Shown here in pieces: positions 62,001-64,000 of a DNA stretch of 64,000 nt. Each line of letters starts with the position of its first letter. Within the stretch, counting starts at the first letter, position 1. The notes beneath the pieces are model-generated. The model searched no databases and was not told the DNA's origin. It saw only the letters and a list, made by a program, of their open reading frames with translations. The DNA is from Brucella anthropi ATCC 49188. Lineage in GTDB: Bacteria; Pseudomonadota; Alphaproteobacteria; Rhizobiales; Rhizobiaceae. Made by a program: the position numbers and the translations under genes. The stretch covers positions 106,352-170,351 of the forward strand of contig NC_009669.1 of the NCBI RefSeq assembly GCF_000017405.1, given 5' to 3'.

Positions 62001-62753
62001 TCATGCGGCATGCCGATCGTTCATTGTATGAACTGGCCCGTTTTCAACGCCTCGCTCAAGCGCGAGCATCGCCTGCTCGACCTCGTAAAGGCGCGACGGC
62101 CGGTCGTTCTCCGGCATGCCTTCGTTGGTCGCCTGATCCGCTAGATATTCCGTCCAGGCCCAGTTCATCAGGATCGAACGCTTCGCGTCGAGCGATAGCG
62201 CCGGATCGCGAACGACGTCCATCGGGGCGAACCAGCTGGCCGGGCCGGACGCATCGTCGCGGTCTGCCGCGCTATCCATGGCCTGCCCGTACTTTTCCTG
62301 AAGTCGAGCAAGACCCAGCCGCTCCAAGGTTGCATCAGCAAAGGCATGAGCGGGCCTAGCCGATTGGCGACCATTCCTCTTCTTGGCCGATGCAACAGCC
62401 TTGTCTGCCGGCCGTTGCACGACGTAGGTCAGCCCTTGTCGCTTGGCATAGCGGATGGCGGATTGCAGTGTGGGGAATTCGAGTTCCACCTGCGCAAGTG
62501 GGTCACTGCCGCCGGTATAGCCCATCAAGGGTTCGATAAACGGCGCGGAGCGACGCTCGAAAACGAGCCGCCAGCCCTTTGTTCGCGCATTCCCTGAGGT
62601 GGTCACAGAACGCGACGGCTTGAAGATGCGCGCAACCGCGTCGTCCGGAAATGGCGAGCGTCCGAAGGAAAAGTTGCGCCGGTTGTCATTTAAGGCGCGG
62701 ACAGCGGCAGTTGGGGTCTCTATTTTTGGTTTTGTGTCTCTTGCAGTCTCCAT
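62001..62753 (-). CDS. NDUFS4-like (ETC complex I subunit) domain protein with extra C-terminal domain
   Basis: 250 residues. RIFKPSRSVTTSGNARTKGWRLVFERRSAPFIEPLMGYTGGSDPLAQVELEFPTLQSAIRYAKRQGLTYVV is the NDUFS4-type complex-I accessory domain, here at residues 42-112. A basic linker and a second, helical region follow (DVVRDPALSLDAKRSILMNWAWTEYLADQATNEGMPENDRPSRLYEVEQAMLALERG) that I do not recognise in complex I subunits. The housekeeping subunit is about 100 residues. It lies between an Hsp20 gene and the omega-like gene in one operon, so the role is probably stress-linked. Confidence 0.78.
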   Translation of the reverse strand: METARDTKPKIETPTAAVRALNDNRRNFSFGRSPFPDDAVARIFKPSRSVTTSGNARTKGWRLVFERRSAPFIEPLMGYTGGSDPLAQVELEFPTLQSAIRYAKRQGLTYVVQRPADKAVASAKKRNGRQSARPAHAFADATLERLGLARLQEKYGQAMDSAADRDDASGPASWFAPMDVVRDPALSLDAKRSILMNWAWTEYLADQATNEGMPENDRPSRLYEVEQAMLALERGVENGPVHTMNDRHAA

Positions 62754-62826
62754 TTTTCATCCCTCCCGGTAGGCGAAGGATACTCGCGGCCGCCAGTAGG
62801 CCGGCCGCCAGGGTTGGTTGAACCGA

Positions 62827-63336
62827 TCAGCTCTTGATGGCGATGCGCTTGACCTGCGACTGCGCCTTCTCGGTCTTGGGCAGGATCACGGTCAGCACGC
62901 CATTCTTGAAGTGCGCGTCGACCTTGTCTTCCGCGATCTCAACGCCGAGCGGGATGCGGCGCTCGAAGCGGCCATAGTATCGCTCAGAGAACTGACGATC
63001 CTTGTCCTCGTTCTCGGAGCGCTTCTCGCCCTTCAGCGTCAGCACGCCGTCGTTGAGCAGGACTTCGATGTCCTTTTCGTCAAGGCCTGGCACTTCGGCC
63101 GTCACCTTGATCTCCTTGTCGGTGTCGGAGACCTCAACGCTCGGCCAGCCGGTACTGAAGGCAGAACCGCCACCGAAGGTGGTCAGGCCCGAGCCGAAGC
63201 CGCGGAAAACATCATCGAACAGTCGGTTCACTTCGCGATGAAGCGACAGGAAGGGATCGCGGTCGTCATCGCGCAGGACAGTCGGCACCTGGTCTCGATT
63301 ATTGCGGCCCCAGGGGATCAGATCACGAACACTCAT
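62827..63336 (-). CDS. Hsp20/alpha-crystallin small heat-shock protein
   Basis: 169 residues from the ATG at 63336, preceded by AAGGAGAAAAACC; a frame to 63369 adds residues through the ribosome binding site. The alpha-crystallin domain (WPSVEVSDTDKEIKVTAEVPGLDEKDIEVLLNDGVLTLKGEKRSENEDKDRQFSERYYGRFERRIPL) is followed by the conserved GVLTVILPK, with Lys-rich VKRIAIKS at the end. It holds unfolded proteins in ATP-independent fashion. The N-terminus SVRDLIPWGRNN is typical of rhizobial class A members. It is second in the stress operon. Confidence 0.93.
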   Translation of the reverse strand: MSVRDLIPWGRNNRDQVPTVLRDDDRDPFLSLHREVNRLFDDVFRGFGSGLTTFGGGSAFSTGWPSVEVSDTDKEIKVTAEVPGLDEKDIEVLLNDGVLTLKGEKRSENEDKDRQFSERYYGRFERRIPLGVEIAEDKVDAHFKNGVLTVILPKTEKAQSQVKRIAIKS

Positions 63337-63382
63337 GGTTTTTCTCCTTCTCATCTGTTGATTGGACAATATCCGCCCGTGA

Positions 63383-63402
63383 CGCCGGGCAATGGCCCGG
63401 CG
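63383..63402 (-). terminator. Intercistronic hairpin between the two Hsp20 genes
   Basis: A perfect eight-base-pair stem CGCCGGGC-AATG-GCCCGGCG without a U-run. It lies 30 bases after the stop of the first Hsp20 gene and may attenuate or protect the transcript rather than end it fully. Confidence 0.45.
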
Positions 63403-63432
63403 CCCTGATTGCAGACAACGTCGTTTGAAAAA

Positions 63433-63909
63433 TCAGGCGGCCTGCTTGTCCGCTTCGATCTGCTTCGTCTCGACCTTCGGCAGTGCCACGTCGGTCGAAA
63501 TCGCGATCTGGCGAGGCTTCATCTCTTCAGGGATTTCCCGCTTGAGATCGACGGTCAGCAGACCATTGACGAGCCCTGCACCCACGACCTTGACGTGATC
63601 TGCAAGCTCGAACCGGCGCTGGAATGAACGGCCGGCGATCCCGCGATGCAGATACTGCTGATTGTCGTCATTCGCCTTCTGCCCGGCGACGAAGAGCATG
63701 TTCTGCTCTTGGGTAATCGTCAGCTCGTCCTGCGTGAAGCCGGCCACTGCCATGGCAATGCGGTAGTCGTCCTCACCGGTCTTGATAATGTCGTAGGGCG
63801 GCCAGTTGTCGATCGATTCGACACGGCTTGCAGCTTCAAGTGCGTTCAACATTCGGTCGAAGCCGATGCTTGACCGGAAAAGGGGAGAAAAATCGAGGTT
63901 TGTCCTCAT
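63433..63909 (-). CDS. IbpA-type Hsp20 small heat-shock protein
   Basis: 158 residues from the ATG at 63909 (MRTNLDFSPLFRSSIGFDRMLNALE). AGGAGG lies seven bases before that ATG, while the ATG at 63915 is too close. The alpha-crystallin domain is YDIIKTGEDDYRIAMAVAGFTQDELTITQEQNMLFVAGQK, then YLHRGIAGRSFQRRFELADHVKVVGAGLVNGLLTVDLKREIPEE, the IbpA pattern. This is the first gene of the minus-strand stress operon and has a possible SD-masking hairpin in its leader. Confidence 0.93.
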   Translation of the reverse strand: MRTNLDFSPLFRSSIGFDRMLNALEAASRVESIDNWPPYDIIKTGEDDYRIAMAVAGFTQDELTITQEQNMLFVAGQKANDDNQQYLHRGIAGRSFQRRFELADHVKVVGAGLVNGLLTVDLKREIPEEMKPRQIAISTDVALPKVETKQIEADKQAA

Positions 63910-63916
63910 AACCATA

Positions 63917-63948
63917 TCCTCCTTACAAGCAACATGGATACAAGGAGA
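63917..63948 (-). promoter_or_regulatory. Possible RNA thermometer masking the Hsp20 ribosome binding site
   Basis: On the minus strand TCTCCTT (63948-63942) can pair with AAGGAGG(A) (63924-63917), the Shine-Dalgarno sequence of the IbpA-type gene, across a 17-base loop. Short pairing of the SD with a CUCCU-type arm is the key feature of ROSE-type thermometers before rhizobial Hsp20 genes. The full ROSE shape with several upstream hairpins was not verified. Confidence 0.45.
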
Positions 63949-64000
63949 CGCCAAGAGCACAGGGCGCCTCCTGGACTTGTCGACCCCCGATTGGGCGATC

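Noticed and set aside
61661..62359. 232-residue plus-strand frame across the omega-like and NDUFS4-like genes
   Set aside because: High GC content gives long antisense frames. The minus-strand genes have family motifs and ribosome binding sites, and this frame has none.

Overview
The window looks like a piece of an alphaproteobacterial genome, most likely Brucellaceae (Ochrobactrum/Brucella) or a close rhizobial relative. The evidence is a pyruvate carboxylase of Brucella/Rhizobium type, an RcgA/RcgR-like pair known from rhizobia, rich ABC-transporter catabolic clusters, and a plasmid-style ParB-like gene. No tRNA, rRNA or CRISPR array was seen. This placement is inference from protein character; no database search was possible.

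Layout. (1) 1-4.2 kb: an rcgA/rcgR-like pair, a FadL-type outer-membrane porin with a clear terminator, and a small orphan gene behind a long GC-rich leader. (2) 4.5-8.1 kb: a TetR regulator divergent from a three-gene NMT1/SsuA-type ABC importer. (3) 8.2-15.9 kb: hydantoinase/oxoprolinase subunits A and B, a TIM-barrel isomerase, a polar amino-acid ABC ATPase, two permeases and an SDR dehydrogenase, tightly packed on the plus strand. (4) 16.0-26.2 kb: a family-3 solute-binding protein, an IlvD/Edd dehydratase, a GntR/FCD regulator, then a glycerate-2-kinase-like enzyme, an enolase-like enzyme that lacks key catalytic residues, and an ornithine-cyclodeaminase-family enzyme. A DMSP-lyase-like cupin, a glutamate-dehydrogenase-family enzyme and a tautomerase follow. 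A perfect 20-bp palindrome in front of the kinase operon recurs (16 of 20 bases) in front of the binding-protein gene, which ties the two units into one probable GntR regulon. (5) 26.4-31.0 kb: pyruvate carboxylase followed directly by an IS30 element.

(6) 31.1-38.6 kb: accessory DNA with an XRE regulator/diguanylate cyclase pair, a ParB-like protein behind a second copy of the leader seen at 4.1 kb, a VapBC toxin-antitoxin pair, a GNAT acetyltransferase and a resolvase cut by an IS3 element. (7) 38.7-47.0 kb: an operon for D-amino-acid-containing peptides, judged by content: a family-5 peptide importer, a class-A serine peptidase/beta-lactamase-like hydrolase and a D-amino-acid transaminase, with a divergent LysR gene. 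(8) 47.4-61.6 kb: mobile-element debris between two inverted, 817-bp, near-identical IS6-family copies. It holds an IS66 remnant, an MscS remnant, a P-type metal ATPase, a broken GGDEF gene, an IS3 element interrupted by a group II intron and an IS110 element, a toxin-antitoxin remnant and an intact oleate hydratase. (9) 61.6-64 kb: a minus-strand stress operon with two Hsp20 chaperones, an NDUFS4-like fusion protein, an RNA-polymerase omega-like protein and an SPW-repeat protein cut by the second IS6 copy.

The most interesting items are the divergent kinase/enolase-like/OCD operon with its shared operator, the duplicated structured leader in front of two unrelated genes, the nested mobile elements that leave a restorable reading frame, and the small-heat-shock operon carrying an omega paralogue and a possible Shine-Dalgarno-masking thermosensor.
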